The notes: a model not told the origin generated them from the sequence alone. Positions 20,720 to 30,761 are shown, counted from the first letter of the stretch. The stretch: DNA of 64,000 nt from Arthrinium phaeospermum (GCA_006503535.1 QYRS01000001.1:2356001-2420000), one strand, 5' to 3'. Numbers and translations: made by a program.

Positions 20720-21610
20720 TTATCCAGTACCCTCGTCCTCGAAATTGTATCGCATGCCGGGGATTTGCTGCTGGATCTCATCCATCCTTCTCAACACCGA
20801 GGCGCCGGCATAGGCACCCGGGCTCGCGAGGTACTCGCGTCGAACGAGCCCCACCTGCCTCATGGCCCAATCGCGCGCAAACTGCGACACTTGGCGGAAG
20901 TAGTACGGGTAGATTTCCTCCCACAGCGCCGGCAGCGCCTCGCCGCCCCGTACGTGCTGGGCCAGGATCTGGAGCTGGGCGTAGACCAAGTCGGCCGTCG
21001 CCTCGCGGTGCGGGGCGACCTTTTCGTGCCGGATGAAACTGAACGCCGTCAAGACCTCGCTCAGCGGCGCCATGAAGGCGTTGATGCCGGCCCCCGCATT
21101 CTCGCCACGCTGCAGGGCCGCCATACGGACCAGGAACTGAAACGTCACGGGCGACATGGGCTCGATGAACTGCTCGAGGCGCGCCTTGGCCAGTTTGATC
21201 CGGTCTTGCAGTATCGTGAAATGGGCCTGGTTCGTGTACGACCCAAACGCCTCGGCGAGGCGCTCGGCGGGCCGGCGCAGCTCGGGGGACTCGGGCGTCA
21301 CCGGCGGCAGCCCTGCCGGGAGGCCGTAAGGGTCTCCCCACTGCATCCAGAAGCGCATGTCCCGGATGGGGGCGTTCTTGAGAGGGGGGCCCAGGGGCGT
21401 GCTTTGCCCCAACGCTGGTTTCCTTGGGCGTGGCGCCCAGTGTCGCCCGTTCCCCACCGCCGCGAGAAACCTCGGGAGGAAGATGACCTGGTGACATGCT
21501 TTAGTTGAGTGACGATATTGGGACTCGCTCAGATGGTGTTGGAGGTAGTATGGGATAGCTTGCGCATGCGTTCCCGTACTAGATATAGGGCAAACTAACA
21601 GGGAGGCCAT
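20720..21610 (-). CDS. Hypothetical protein
   Basis: 296 residues from the ATG at 21610; a TTG two codons earlier is ignored. The region from about residue 75 onward ('FWMQWGDPYGLPAGLPPVTPESPELRRPAERLAEAFGS...') reads as an ordinary, mostly helical soluble protein with Glu/Arg/Leu-rich helices. It ends in 'RMDEIQQQIPGMRYNFEDEGTG'. The first ~70 residues are less protein-like, and an unseen intron may lie there. No domain was recognised. It is co-oriented with the gene at 19537-20445, 274 bases apart; no functional link is evident. Confidence 0.6.
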   Translation of the reverse strand: MASLLVCPISSTGTHAQAIPYYLQHHLSESQYRHSTKACHQVIFLPRFLAAVGNGRHWAPRPRKPALGQSTPLGPPLKNAPIRDMRFWMQWGDPYGLPAGLPPVTPESPELRRPAERLAEAFGSYTNQAHFTILQDRIKLAKARLEQFIEPMSPVTFQFLVRMAALQRGENAGAGINAFMAPLSEVLTAFSFIRHEKVAPHREATADLVYAQLQILAQHVRGGEALPALWEEIYPYYFRQVSQFARDWAMRQVGLVRREYLASPGAYAGASVLRRMDEIQQQIPGMRYNFEDEGTG

Positions 21611-22217
21611 GTTCAACTACGCTTCCTTTCGGGGGAGGACTTGCAGAGTCAACCGGTGCAAATTCAACGGCATAGCTCAGTGACCTTGCTTGACTCCATT
21701 GTGTTGTGGCGCGCACGAGTTTACTCCGGATCGTCGCCATGAAATCCCTTGTGTTGTGGTGTTGCTAGTGGCGGGAGTCCAAGACGACCAGAGACGTGAA
21801 GGTGGGCGAGAGTAAGCGAGGCGGAGTGCCGAGGGATGTTGTTAGCATGATACTACGTGAACTCAGGCTCATAAAGGAGAACGGCACATGAATAATGCGT
21901 ATACGGACATTCGATATGAACAAATTGCTACGTAATAGCTTCCCTCTGCCACGGCCCATGACAGGATGGATCTTCTGGTCATACATGACCACCTAAGACC
22001 AAGTCCGCCAGTAAAAAAAGAAAGGATAAAGAAACTTGCTCCGCAAACCAACGGAAGCCCAGTGGGGCTCTAGGCAGCAACCCTGAATAAATCAAGTACG
22101 CAGTGAGACCCGTTATAAAAGACTGGCCTCCCCGTCTGGTTCCCACACATCATTCGAATAGCATAACAGAATTCCAGGCGTCTCCCCATCCTGGTCCCCA
22201 TTTTCGGAAGACCGACT
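21611..22217. other. Intergenic region, no supported gene
   Basis: About 600 bases, AT-richer than the flanking genes, with no recognisable features. Confidence 0.5.
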
Positions 22218-23135
22218 TTATGGATCTAGCCCGAGTGCGGACCGATTCAGATCGAAAATGGGCCTTCCCACCAGTTTCTTCTGCTTTTCCGGGGCGTCGG
22301 CGGGCACGAGCCAAGAGCATGCCCTTCCCATCGTGCAGGGTGATGGGTGTCCTGGGTGGCGACACAATCTGGCGTTGATCGGGTCGAGAATCTGCAGCAC
22401 TTGAGTGACCACTGCGATCCGCAGACCACGATAGGGCGGAAGCCAGACGACGTCTTTGTCCCGCATTTGGCGGCCGTCGGCCGCCTGCTGGTCCAGCGAG
22501 TCGATCCAGTCGGCGTAGACCTCCCAGGTGCGCAGGCTCGGGAAGTACTTGGCCATCTGCTGATCGAACTCCGAAACCCCTTTCGTAGCCCCACCGCGCT
22601 CTTCGTCCGTATGATGGTTCATGTGCGCGCCGAAAGCGGCATGGTAAGGGACCGCCAGGTGCCGGATCTCGCTGGCCCCGGGGATCCGCCGCAGGCCGGT
22701 CCAGTCGCGCAGCCAGGCCCCGGCCTCCTCGTCCAGCACGACGAGGTCGAGCCCGAGACGGCGCTTAAGGCGGCGGCCGAGCGGTTCCTCATTATCCTTC
22801 GGGGCGGAGCTTGAGCCGTGGTGCGTCCGGACAGGGTCGGGGAACTGGAGGAAGGCTGTCCTGGACGCGGTGCACGCGGACAAGAGACCGGACTCGGAGT
22901 GAAGCACGTAGTCTTTGTCTATCAGAAGGATCTGGGGCGCAGCCGCAGCGTGTTCCCAGATCTGGAGCTGGAGCTCGGACGGCAACCGGGCGAAGAGCGG
23001 GAATTGTGGCGAGAAATCTGCACTTGGGCTATTCCTGCGATTCCTGTACTCTTTGTTGTGGGTATACACAGGTGGACGGTATGGTCGGAGTTTGGAAGGC
23101 ATTTTGGTTGATGCAGTAGGGATATTGGCTGTCAT
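22218..23135 (-). CDS. 2EXR domain protein (copy 1)
   Basis: Intronless, 305 residues. The N-terminal ~45 residues are basic and polar, then comes the 2EXR signature 'FPLFARLPSELQLQIWEHAAAAPQ' (about residues 45-68), the F..LP.ELRL.IWE motif common in Pezizomycotina. It is followed by 'SGLLSACTASRTAFLQF' and a central 'LDLVVLDEEAGAWLRDWTGLRRI' block, 'IRHLAVPYHAAFG', and 'FPSLRTWEVYADWIDSLD'. The same blocks in the same order occur in the neighbour at 23680-24546, including the end 'LVGRPIFDLNRS' against 'LLGRPIFGV', so the two are paralogues. The molecular role of 2EXR proteins is not established. No signal peptide or membrane span is present. Confidence 0.85.
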   Translation of the reverse strand: MTANIPTASTKMPSKLRPYRPPVYTHNKEYRNRRNSPSADFSPQFPLFARLPSELQLQIWEHAAAAPQILLIDKDYVLHSESGLLSACTASRTAFLQFPDPVRTHHGSSSAPKDNEEPLGRRLKRRLGLDLVVLDEEAGAWLRDWTGLRRIPGASEIRHLAVPYHAAFGAHMNHHTDEERGGATKGVSEFDQQMAKYFPSLRTWEVYADWIDSLDQQAADGRQMRDKDVVWLPPYRGLRIAVVTQVLQILDPINARLCRHPGHPSPCTMGRACSWLVPADAPEKQKKLVGRPIFDLNRSALGLDP

Positions 23136-23269
23136 TTGGGATGATGTAGCTGATTGTGTTTAGCGAAAGTACTCTCCTGGAGGAAAGGTCTTTGGAATTC
23201 TCTTTATAGATGATTGAAGCCAGGTCTGACATATCGGAGATAGACACACAGAGATTTCAGGGCCAAATT

Positions 23270-23461
23270 TCACTGACAGTGAGCCAGGCTTTGGATATGC
23301 TTACAGTGGTCACTGTCTGGCCCAAACCTGGAATTATCAGAGTCTGATATGTGGAGCTCCTCTAAGTATTTATTGAGTATGGCAAAGTAATCGAGACTAC
23401 TAATTTCCCTTCCATTATGCTTGTTAACAAGAGTGAAAAGAGGTGGCTGACCAGTTGCCAT
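23270..23461 (-). pseudogene. Decayed 2EXR gene fragment (copy 3)
   Basis: A 63-codon open frame whose start, MATGQPPLFTLVNKHNGREI, parallels the start of the intact neighbour copy (MAPSQPPLFAPYKKLHGTQN). The next block, 'DYFAILNKYLEELHI', aligns position by position with the neighbour's 'QFTLFPKLPPELRLMI', but the Pro and Trp/Glu core is lost. The frame then stops. The surrounding DNA (23136-23680) is AT-rich, as expected if C-to-T changes such as repeat-induced point mutation hit one copy of a repeated family. It lies exactly between the two intact copies in the same orientation. It could instead be an expressed truncated protein, but decay is more likely. Confidence 0.55.
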
Positions 23462-23679
23462 TGCTGATCAACGTTCGTTAAGACTGAATACGCGCCACAA
23501 TGGTGATCTTATTTTATAGGGGAGATAGTGAATAATAAATAAAATGAAAACCTAGGATAAGCCAGATCAGACTTTTACACATTCTAAGTTTATGTTCATG
23601 GCGGTAACTTGCTCAGTCCCACGACAAGACCTAGCTTTTGTGACACCGATTCTAACGACCCTGTGTCTGGCTTTAAACA

Positions 23680-24546
23680 TTAAACGCCAAAGATCGGTCT
23701 GCCCAGCAGCTGTTTCGGCCCTCCCCTCACCGATTCGAACAACCCAAACAGCTTCTTGTACGCGCAGCTCTGGTCCTGCCGTGGCGGGACCCACACAATA
23801 TGGGGACCGTTTCTCCGTAGGCCATTAACAGCCTGCAGGGCGTCCAGCCTCTCGATCCAACCGGCGAAAAAGTGATGCGTGCCACCCAGTATTCCCATGA
23901 AGTCTCGGGTGGCTTTGGAGGCATTGGCCAACGGACCCGACGACACGATCCACGGCGCGTAGATCTCCCACGTCCGCAGGTTGCGAAACCCCAGCCGCCG
24001 CCACCACTGCCGCCGTTCCTTCTCGGTTTGGAACGGCGAGCTGGACTCACTGAACAGTTCGCGCGCGAGTTCGTAGTGAACCGCGAGGTGTCGGATCAAT
24101 TCGGAACCCATGATGAAATCCAAGTCGTCCCGGGTGAAGCTGGGATCCAGCACCACGAGATCCATGTCAGGACGCCACAGCACGCCTTGCCCTCCCTTGA
24201 GGGGTGCGCCCAGCCCAAATGCAGATTGTACTGTGCCGGGCACGCGGAGGAATGCCCGCCTCGAGGCGCAGCAAGCGGTCAGAAGAGGGGACTGCTGGTC
24301 ATAGATGCACTTCATCTCCAGAGACTCGGTAACGAATCCACCGCGTTCAGTTTGGCGGCCGTGTCGCTTCGCCAGGTTCAGCTGGAGGATATGGGGCTCC
24401 GAGGCAGCATGCTCCCAGATCATTAGTCGGAGTTCGGGAGGCAACTTGGGAAATAGCGTGAACTGTGGAGGCTGCGCTGCTAGACCATTCTGAGTGCCGT
24501 GAAGCTTCTTGTACGGAGCAAAGAGAGGTGGTTGGGACGGCGCCAT
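23680..24546 (-). CDS. 2EXR domain protein (copy 2)
   Basis: Intronless, 288 residues from the ATG at 24546 (an in-frame TTG lies four codons upstream). The 2EXR motif is 'FTLFPKLPPELRLMIWEHAASEPHI' at about residues 30-54. Family blocks follow: 'LLTACCASRRAFLRVPG', 'DMDLVVLDPSFTRDDLDFI', 'IRHLAVHYELARELF', 'FRNLRTWEIYAPWIV' and the terminal 'LLGRPIFGV'. It is clearly paralogous to copy 1, about 1.4 kb away in the same orientation, although the two have diverged considerably. Soluble, with no catalytic motif visible. Function unknown. Confidence 0.85.
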   Translation of the reverse strand: MAPSQPPLFAPYKKLHGTQNGLAAQPPQFTLFPKLPPELRLMIWEHAASEPHILQLNLAKRHGRQTERGGFVTESLEMKCIYDQQSPLLTACCASRRAFLRVPGTVQSAFGLGAPLKGGQGVLWRPDMDLVVLDPSFTRDDLDFIMGSELIRHLAVHYELARELFSESSSPFQTEKERRQWWRRLGFRNLRTWEIYAPWIVSSGPLANASKATRDFMGILGGTHHFFAGWIERLDALQAVNGLRRNGPHIVWVPPRQDQSCAYKKLFGLFESVRGGPKQLLGRPIFGV

Positions 24547-24997
24547 TGTTCGTGACAATGGGATGAGAATTGGTTATAGTTTATCGATAAGCTTGGTTTT
24601 TGAGAGATGAGAGTCTGGAAGAATGTACAATTTATATATGACACCACGTAAGGCTAAGTTGCACAATTCGGAGATACATCTCAAGACCAAATGGTATGTT
24701 GAGTTGGGTCCTTTTCCTTTTCGGTTGCTATCTCCGACTCCAAGAATTGATACTTTGGAGTGGTAGACGGAGTGCTCAAACAGCAAATAAACTGTAATTA
24801 TTGAGATGTCAGAATGCAACAAAGGAATAACTAACACACCAACTATAACGACCAACCAAAATGATTTCATCCATCATTATGACTTCTACGCGCCTCGAGA
24901 CTAAGTACTAAGAGCCGTTTGGTGTTCTTGTAACGACGTAACCAAATAGAAATCATCGTAAAATACCGCCAGACCTAGTCGCTCCTTCGCCATGACT
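24547..24997. other. AT-rich intergenic region
   Basis: About 450 bases of AT-rich sequence between the 2EXR group and the thioredoxin-reductase-like gene; no gene supported. Confidence 0.5.
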
Positions 24998-26033
24998 TTA
25001 CAAAGAGAACCCGGCCAGATGTCTCGCAACCCCAACCCCAGCACAAGACCCCGCGCTCATGCCCGTGAGAACGGACCGCAAAGGCGAGCAGCAATCCCCC
25101 GCCGCGAACACGCCCGGTGCAGTGGTGGCGTACCAGAACGGCGACACCTTGATGCCAGCCTTGGGGTCCATCTCGCAGCCCAGCTGCCCGGGAAGGGTCG
25201 GGTCGACGGGCGAGTCGGGCGCGTGGCCCATGAACGCCACCACGTCGTCGGCCCCCGCGTCGAACTCGAGGCGGAGCTTTTCGTCGCCGTCCTGTTCCGT
25301 GGTCTTGGAGATTCGCACTAGTTTTCGGTTGTCGACCTCGATGGCATTCGACAACTGCTTCTCGACGAGGACTTTGGATACTTCCTCGGCCAGCTTCCCG
25401 TCTCCCTGGGTATACAGCTTAACGCGCTTGGCGAACCGCAGCGCGTCGGCGGCGAAGACCGGGGCGTGGGAGGGGTTGCCCAGCGGTCCCGTGGCTAGAA
25501 TGCCGGCTACCTCTGACCCTCGCTTCTCGTAGCCGAAGCAGAATAAACAGTGGTAGCTGAAGCAAAAGCATGTTGCGTGAGCACTCGTCCAGACGACAGA
25601 AGACCGAACAACAAGAAGAGAAAAGCAGCATACATAAGCTTCCCGTAACTCTCCGAATATCCCGGGATTTCCGGGTGTTTCTCCTCGACGCCGAAGGCCA
25701 GCACGATCTTCCGGCCCTTCCAGTGCTCCCCTCGGCGTCGACGACCTCGAAGGTGCCGTCTTCGAGCTTGGCGGCCGACAGCAATCGCCGGTCGACGAAG
25801 CGGACCAAGCCGGTTTGTTTGAGCTCGGCGCGCGACTTCTCGCGGAGGGCATTGGGGCTCTTGTCGCCCCAGGCGGGCACCATGTGGACGTGGTCCGCCT
25901 GGGCGTTGCGCGGAGTACCGTCGTCAAAGATCAGACTGGTATGGTTCGCGCGATACAGGGTCAGGGCGGCGGAGAGGCCGGCGTGGCTTCCGCCGACGAT
26001 GATGGCGTCGCTGATTTCACTGGAAGGTGTCAT
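24998..26033 (-). pseudogene. Thioredoxin-reductase-like FAD oxidoreductase, frameshifted
   Basis: Reads as a two-exon gene on the minus strand, 26033-25634 and 25556-24998, with a 77-nt GT..AG intron. The N terminus has the FAD dinucleotide motif 'DAIIVGGSHAGLSAAL' and 'DDGTPRNAQADHVHMVP'. After the intron comes 'YHCLFCFGYE' with a CxxC (CLFC) redox pair, and the end has the second FAD motif 'GVFAAGDCCSPLRSVLTGMSAG'. This order matches the fungal low-molecular-weight thioredoxin reductase/dithiol oxidase group. Within exon 1, at the G4 run 25728-25731, the reading frame jumps by one: the upstream frame ends in 'VVDAEG' and the family block 'WKGRKIVLAFGVEEKHPEIPGY' lies in another frame. One missing G in a homopolymer explains it, so this is either a real inactivating mutation or a sequence error. 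Confidence 0.75.
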
Positions 26034-26690
26034 TATCGATGAGATAGAATCTAGTAGAAAGTGTGTCATGAAGTGTAATTTAGTGGTACTAGATTGTTCG
26101 TGGTTGGGGACGATTGAGGATCAAGAGTCGAGGATCAAATGAGTTAGGAAGATACGTCGAATATTTAACCTTGTGTAAAGGAGGGGAAGCATTCAAGCAG
26201 TGTTGGATCCTAACTCTCGGTGCGTAGTCCCAACAGCGCGGGACATCCCTTGCATAGAGTATCCACCTTTGAATAACCCCTTCATTGAGATGTCCCAGTA
26301 TCCAAGCTCAGGCACCGGTTGCAATGGGTGCGATGTAAGGGGTATGTCGTGTATTTTCCTGTACTTGCTAGGTAGCCATCTACTCTTCTTTTCAGGTGGT
26401 GCATGCACAGCGCAACTTCCAATTGCTCTGGCCAATCCCAGTCACGGCAAGGAAGACCCGGTTACAGTACCGAATGCAATGCAAAAGATGCATACGCGTG
26501 ACCACCCCGCCTCAAACCACTGTTTGTCATGAACAGTAAAGCCAGGAATAACATAGATATTGTATTTACCTCTGCAGGGCATGAATATAAAAAAAGATAG
26601 ACACCCAACTCCTACCCGTAACCCACCAACGCCATCGCAATGTCAAAATGATAGACTAAATAAACACCCAAGTCATCCGTACTGCTTTCG
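26034..26690. other. Intergenic region, no supported gene
   Basis: About 650 bases between the oxidoreductase promoter and the 3' end of the GPI-protein gene. Only short frames. Confidence 0.5.
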
Positions 26691-27542
26691 CTACAGAGTG
26701 AACATAACGGCCAGTACGCCAAACAAGGCAGCCGACACCAGGCTCGGCACATTGAACTCCCCCACACTAGACACCAGCGGCGAGGACTGAGCAGGAGGGG
26801 GCGGCGACCCCGGAGGCGAAACCGTAGGGCTGACGGGCGTAGGCGACGAGGCAAGAGGACTTGTGACAAAGGTAGCGTTCGCAGACCCGCCCCCGCTGCC
26901 GCCCCCGGTAGGTCCCGCAATCCCTGATGCTCCTGGCGACCCTTCACCCCCCGCCGGCTTGCCACCGCCCATGCCGGGAATTCCCCCCGCCGGAATCGGC
27001 ACCATGCAGAAGATGCTGCCGATGTGGTTGGGAGTGCCGACGGTGGGCGCGATACTTAGAGGGGTGTCGAACGTGAAGGCGCTGCCGGCGGGGGTGCCCG
27101 TGCCGTTCTCCTTGAGGTAGGGAACGCAGGTGATGTCTGCCAGCGGGGGTGGCGGGTGGCCGCCCGTCACGTCCGTCAGGTACAGGGCCGCGATCTTGCC
27201 CGACAGGACGGTGCGGTTGGCGTAAACGCCGTCGATGGGGATCAGGATTGTAGTGTTGCTGCCCTTGCCGCAGGCGTCGTCGGTGGCGGGCGACTCGACG
27301 ATGACGTGGACTTGGGGACGGCCGCCGGTCTGCTGAGGACCGCTGCCGCCTTCGGAGAGAGCGCCGGTCCCTTGGGGTTTTGGGGCGGATTGGGTCGCGG
27401 TCTCTGATTGGGATGCTGAAGGAGCCTGAGAAGAGGGAAGCGAGACGGAGGATGCAGTGATGGTTGTGATCGGGGGTGCACCGGCTGCTAGTACAGTAGT
27501 AGCGGCGGTTGCCGCTGTAAGGGCGAGAGCTGTCAATTGCAT
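26691..27542 (-). CDS. GPI-anchored secreted protein
   Basis: Intronless, 283 residues. A clear signal peptide (MQLTALALTAATAATTVLA) is followed by a Ser/Thr/Gln-rich segment likely to be O-glycosylated. A ~120-residue globular core with four cysteines comes next ('DDACGKGSNTTILIPIDGVYANRTVLSGKIAALYLTDV', 'ITCVPYLKENG', 'IGSIFCMVPIP'), then a Gly-rich and Ser/Pro-rich linker. The C-terminal hydrophobic tail 'VPSLVSAALFGVLAVMFTL' follows small residues and fits a GPI-attachment signal. It is therefore predicted at the plasma membrane or cell wall. No enzymatic domain was recognised. The core composition resembles small fungal cell-surface proteins of unknown role. Confidence 0.8.
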   Translation of the reverse strand: MQLTALALTAATAATTVLAAGAPPITTITASSVSLPSSQAPSASQSETATQSAPKPQGTGALSEGGSGPQQTGGRPQVHVIVESPATDDACGKGSNTTILIPIDGVYANRTVLSGKIAALYLTDVTGGHPPPPLADITCVPYLKENGTGTPAGSAFTFDTPLSIAPTVGTPNHIGSIFCMVPIPAGGIPGMGGGKPAGGEGSPGASGIAGPTGGGSGGGSANATFVTSPLASSPTPVSPTVSPPGSPPPPAQSSPLVSSVGEFNVPSLVSAALFGVLAVMFTL

Positions 27543-29488
27543 TGTGTAGATCTGGGGTGGGGGTTGCGGGATCTAGCAAACTGAGAAAGGGACAAGACGC
27601 AGAGAACAGTGGCTGCGGCCCGTTTGGGTACCCAGGTGGACGATTCTCTAAATAGTCTGCCCTGTAAGATCATATATAGAAAAGAAAAGGATATGTGAGA
27701 GTGGAATACGCTAAATGCTTCATCTGTTGAGAGGATGGCGGGCGCCATATCTACTTATACGCAAACGACGCTCGGCTTGTGCTTACTACTGAATTGCGAC
27801 CAGTTTGGCCAATATGGGCAGGCCGTTGGTGCTACGGCAGCCTGCAGGAACCTTACAGCAACTGCGGATGTGAGACGCAGATAGAACCTGGGGGCTTATT
27901 GGAAGAATTGGAAAAACGACAAGGTGAACCAACCAGATTCAGTAAGCTTGGGATGATCGCAGGTGGCTTAGATGAAGGCTGAGGATGGATTCAATCGACG
28001 CCGCAAACGCCTGCTCACCCCCCACAATCCTTCGGTCCCGCAGTGGAGTGGAGCTGTGTTGCTAAATTTGGTCCACCCGCCAATTCTTCTTAGCGGAGGT
28101 TAGGTTGCCATTTATTCCAATGCGATTCGATCCAGGGCACCGAAGATGCAGTGCAACTTCAGCTGAATGCTTTTCTCTCATAAAATGCTCTTTGAAGATT
28201 CAAGACAGATGTCTGACAGGTCGACCGCCGAACGGGCAATTGCCCAATGAAGTGAAATCCTCAATTTCACTCATGGCATCGCACAACAAGCTATTTCCAC
28301 GGCCGTAACTACCTCTTCCGATTTACTCGAGTGTTGTTCATCGCTGCATCCAGTACTGCTAGATACGTCATTGGATTGATCGGAACGATTCAAATAACCA
28401 GTTGAAGATTGCCAATGACACCAGCCTGGCGGGCTCTAATGGTCCAACTGCATCGAATCCTTCCGATTCAATTGCCCCGCATCCCCTGATCCCCGTCAGA
28501 TTCTCTCAGCTGTCCTCGAATCCAACCCCAGATGTGCTTAGTCGCACCCAAGGATCAGACAAATAGGGTACTTTCGAGCCATGCCTCCTTGATAAGCCAC
28601 GTGTAGGTATCACTTCGACTGACAATCCGTCCTAAATCACGTGGGCGCCATCTGGTAAGCCGCAATGCCGTGTGGCTGAACAGCAACCAGCACTCTTGTC
28701 TGAGGTATATAAGAGAAGTTGGATGGCAAAGACTGCAACAAGTCTCAGGACTCATTTTCACGTTCAGTTTGCCACTATAGTAGATATCAAATCCAGGCAA
28801 TTTTCGTTATAGCAGGCCCATTTCCTGGGTTGGAATCATATGATGTAGACGGGTTCTGACATTGGATTTTGGATTTTAATTGTTTCCTGGTGGTGCTTGT
28901 GTCTTAAGAGTGGTGAACTGTGGTAGGTGAAAGGCCAAGAAACATTTGGGTAAAAGGCGAGATATAGGAAATAGGATGCTTGGACCTTCCCAGAATGTGT
29001 CTATTCCAAAGTGTTATTGGACTGAAAGGGCAGCCTGCCGCAGAAGGCGGGGGAAGGGAATGCCAATGAGCCTCTTAATTACCATGCTAGTCGAACATAT
29101 TTCAACGTACAGAACCACAATTTGTAATTCAAAGGTGAATAAACTAAACCGTTTGGCAGCTTTAGAGAATGTATTATTTAAGCAGTGATAGGCATGTGAT
29201 TGTTATTGTTTAAGTAATGTGGTTACGAGGTGATTATAGGCAAAGGCGAGTAGGGTACTGTTATAAGGGCCTATCAGCTTAGGATACCTCTGTGAGTAAA
29301 GCAAAAGTACGCGACCTGGAGCTCGCATCTTCACAGACTGGAGCTCGCATCTTCACAGACCTAGCTGTCCGGACCTGTCCGGACGTACCTCTTCAGTCCA
29401 TCTACTCCTCCGACAAACTCCCTGGCTACATCATCGCACTTTTCATCGCCTGTGTGATCCGCCATTTTGCACTCGACGGTTGCCTATC
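27543..29488. other. Gene-poor, partly AT-rich region
   Basis: About 1.9 kb without a supported gene. The part from about 28840 to 29300 is markedly AT-rich, suggesting old degenerate (possibly RIP-mutated) DNA. Two adjacent exact tandem duplications occur at 29316-29384 (listed separately). An 81-codon minus-strand frame at 28555-28800 has no family features. Confidence 0.5.
29316..29384. repeat. Two adjacent short exact tandem duplications
   Basis: A 22-bp unit (29316-29337) is repeated exactly at 29338-29359, and a 10-bp unit CTGTCCGGAC is repeated exactly at 29365-29374 and 29375-29384. Exact copies this close together suggest recent slippage or end-joining scars. They sit just upstream of the small ORF at 29489. 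Confidence 0.8.
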
Positions 29489-29722
29489 ATGTGCAACTAC
29501 ACGATTCACCGATGTGCCTGCTCGGCTCGACAGATTATGGCCACTACTATCGCACGATGTAGCAAACGCCAGGAGCCAGAGAAGCCACACAAAGGAACCG
29601 AGGACAACACTACCCAGGAGACAACTTACATCCTGAAGTGTAAACACTGTCCGGTTTACTTATCGCCATCTGACAGCTCGAGCTCTGGCTCTGATCCTGC
29701 TTCGAGTGACTCGGACACATAG
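29489..29722 (+). CDS. Possible small Cys-containing protein (77 aa)
   Basis: A single-exon frame from an ATG at 29489. The N terminus (MCNYTIHRCACSARQ) carries three cysteines, a further Cys follows in 'IARCSKRQ', then a polar stretch, a CxxC in 'LKCKHCPVYL' and an acidic Ser/Asp-rich tail (SDSSSSGSDPASSDSDT). Short fungal proteins that begin MC.. with spaced Cys/His residues are common in ascomycete genomes and generally uncharacterised. The spacing could hold a metal ion, but this is inference. There is no signal peptide and no intron. The isolated position in gene-poor DNA and the short length keep confidence low. Confidence 0.38.
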   Translation: MCNYTIHRCACSARQIMATTIARCSKRQEPEKPHKGTEDNTTQETTYILKCKHCPVYLSPSDSSSSGSDPASSDSDT

Positions 29723-30077
29723 CCGAAGAATCATGTACGTAATGCCATTTTTTACCTTGAAATTGTCTCATAACTTACGCTCATTATCCCAGGTCCAGCA
29801 CTAGGTCTGTTCACGAAGATACGATACAATCACGGAATGCAGGTCACGAAGAATGAGATTGGTGCCTTTGGTGGGGGGAATGGCACCTAGAAGGTGACTT
29901 TGCTGCTATTTCCTGGTGCTTTGGAGGGAACAAGAAGTTGCATTTACCTATAGCTAAGATAGAAGGTGCGCAAGGCTCTCTTTATGGCATTATGACCACC
30001 CTTCTCTTGAGCAATAGCGGCGGCCTCTAGAGACGTAGAGCGCTATCTCGCAATTGAATCATCATTCGCCCAGGAAA
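29723..30077. other. Intergenic region, no supported gene
   Basis: 355 bases between the small Cys ORF and the 3' end of the gene at 30078; nothing recognised. Confidence 0.5.
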
Positions 30078-30761
30078 TCATATCGAGTCGGCACTATCGG
30101 GAGAAGTGGCCGCGGCAGTTGGCTTCTCATCGGCATCCTCGTGTTCAGAATCAACCTCTTCCGTTCCCTCCTCTCCTCCCTCTCTTTCATTTCCCTCTTG
30201 CAAGTCGTCATCATCTTGCAGGATCCCGTCGATGTAGACTGCAGGCTTCAGTGCATCCATGAAGTAAGGAAGGTCACCCTTGTCGAAGACCTGGGTTTGG
30301 GAGTAGTGAGCCGCACAGATTTTGTCGAAATTCTTATTGCGCCGCAATCTGAACCCATCCGTCTCTCTGTAGAGGTAGTAAATGGGCTGGTCGGTCTTGA
30401 AGTGGTCGTGTTGGCAGTCCTCAGACTGGAGCTGCGCAATAGTACTGGTGTCGCGAGGGTTTTCGTCGGCCTCTTGGTCCTTTGGTGCGACAGAGGGCGG
30501 TAAGAAGACGTCGAAGCAAAGGTAAACGTGTTTGCGGCGAAGGTAAATCATCAGGACCTGCTTGGCCAAGACAGGAGCGGAATCCAGGCCGAGACCCTGA
30601 ACCAGTCCCTTGCAAGCCTTTTCGGCACGCTTCTCGGCCCAAGCCTTGACATGTGTCGGTCGGCGACACTCCTGCCGGTATCTCTGCCTAGTGAGGCACC
30701 GAACGGTACGACCGGCTTCCAGAGCCCCGCGCGATTCCTGGTCCCATTGAATCGCAGCCAT
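30078..30761 (-). CDS. Hypothetical protein with acidic tail
   Basis: 227 residues from the ATG at 30761; further in-frame sequence upstream opens only with GTG. The N-terminal half is basic and helical ('GRTVRCLTRQRYRQECRRPTHVKAWAEKRAEKACKGLVQGLGL'). The middle is more hydrophobic ('LAKQVLMIYLRRKHVYLCFDVFLPP'), with aromatic blocks 'QPIYYLYRETDGFRLRR' and 'DLPYFMDALKPAVYIDGIL'. The last ~50 residues are extremely acidic (DDDDLQEGNEREGGEEGTEE...). No known domain was recognised. A basic body with an acidic tail could suit a nuclear or chaperone-like role, but that is speculation. Codon use is less GC-biased than in the housekeeping genes of the window. Confidence 0.6.
   Translation of the reverse strand: MAAIQWDQESRGALEAGRTVRCLTRQRYRQECRRPTHVKAWAEKRAEKACKGLVQGLGLDSAPVLAKQVLMIYLRRKHVYLCFDVFLPPSVAPKDQEADENPRDTSTIAQLQSEDCQHDHFKTDQPIYYLYRETDGFRLRRNKNFDKICAAHYSQTQVFDKGDLPYFMDALKPAVYIDGILQDDDDLQEGNEREGGEEGTEEVDSEHEDADEKPTAAATSPDSADSI

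Noticed and set aside
28555..28800. 81-codon minus-strand frame, considered as a transposon relic
   Set aside because: No transposase, integrase or reverse-transcriptase motif and no terminal repeats.
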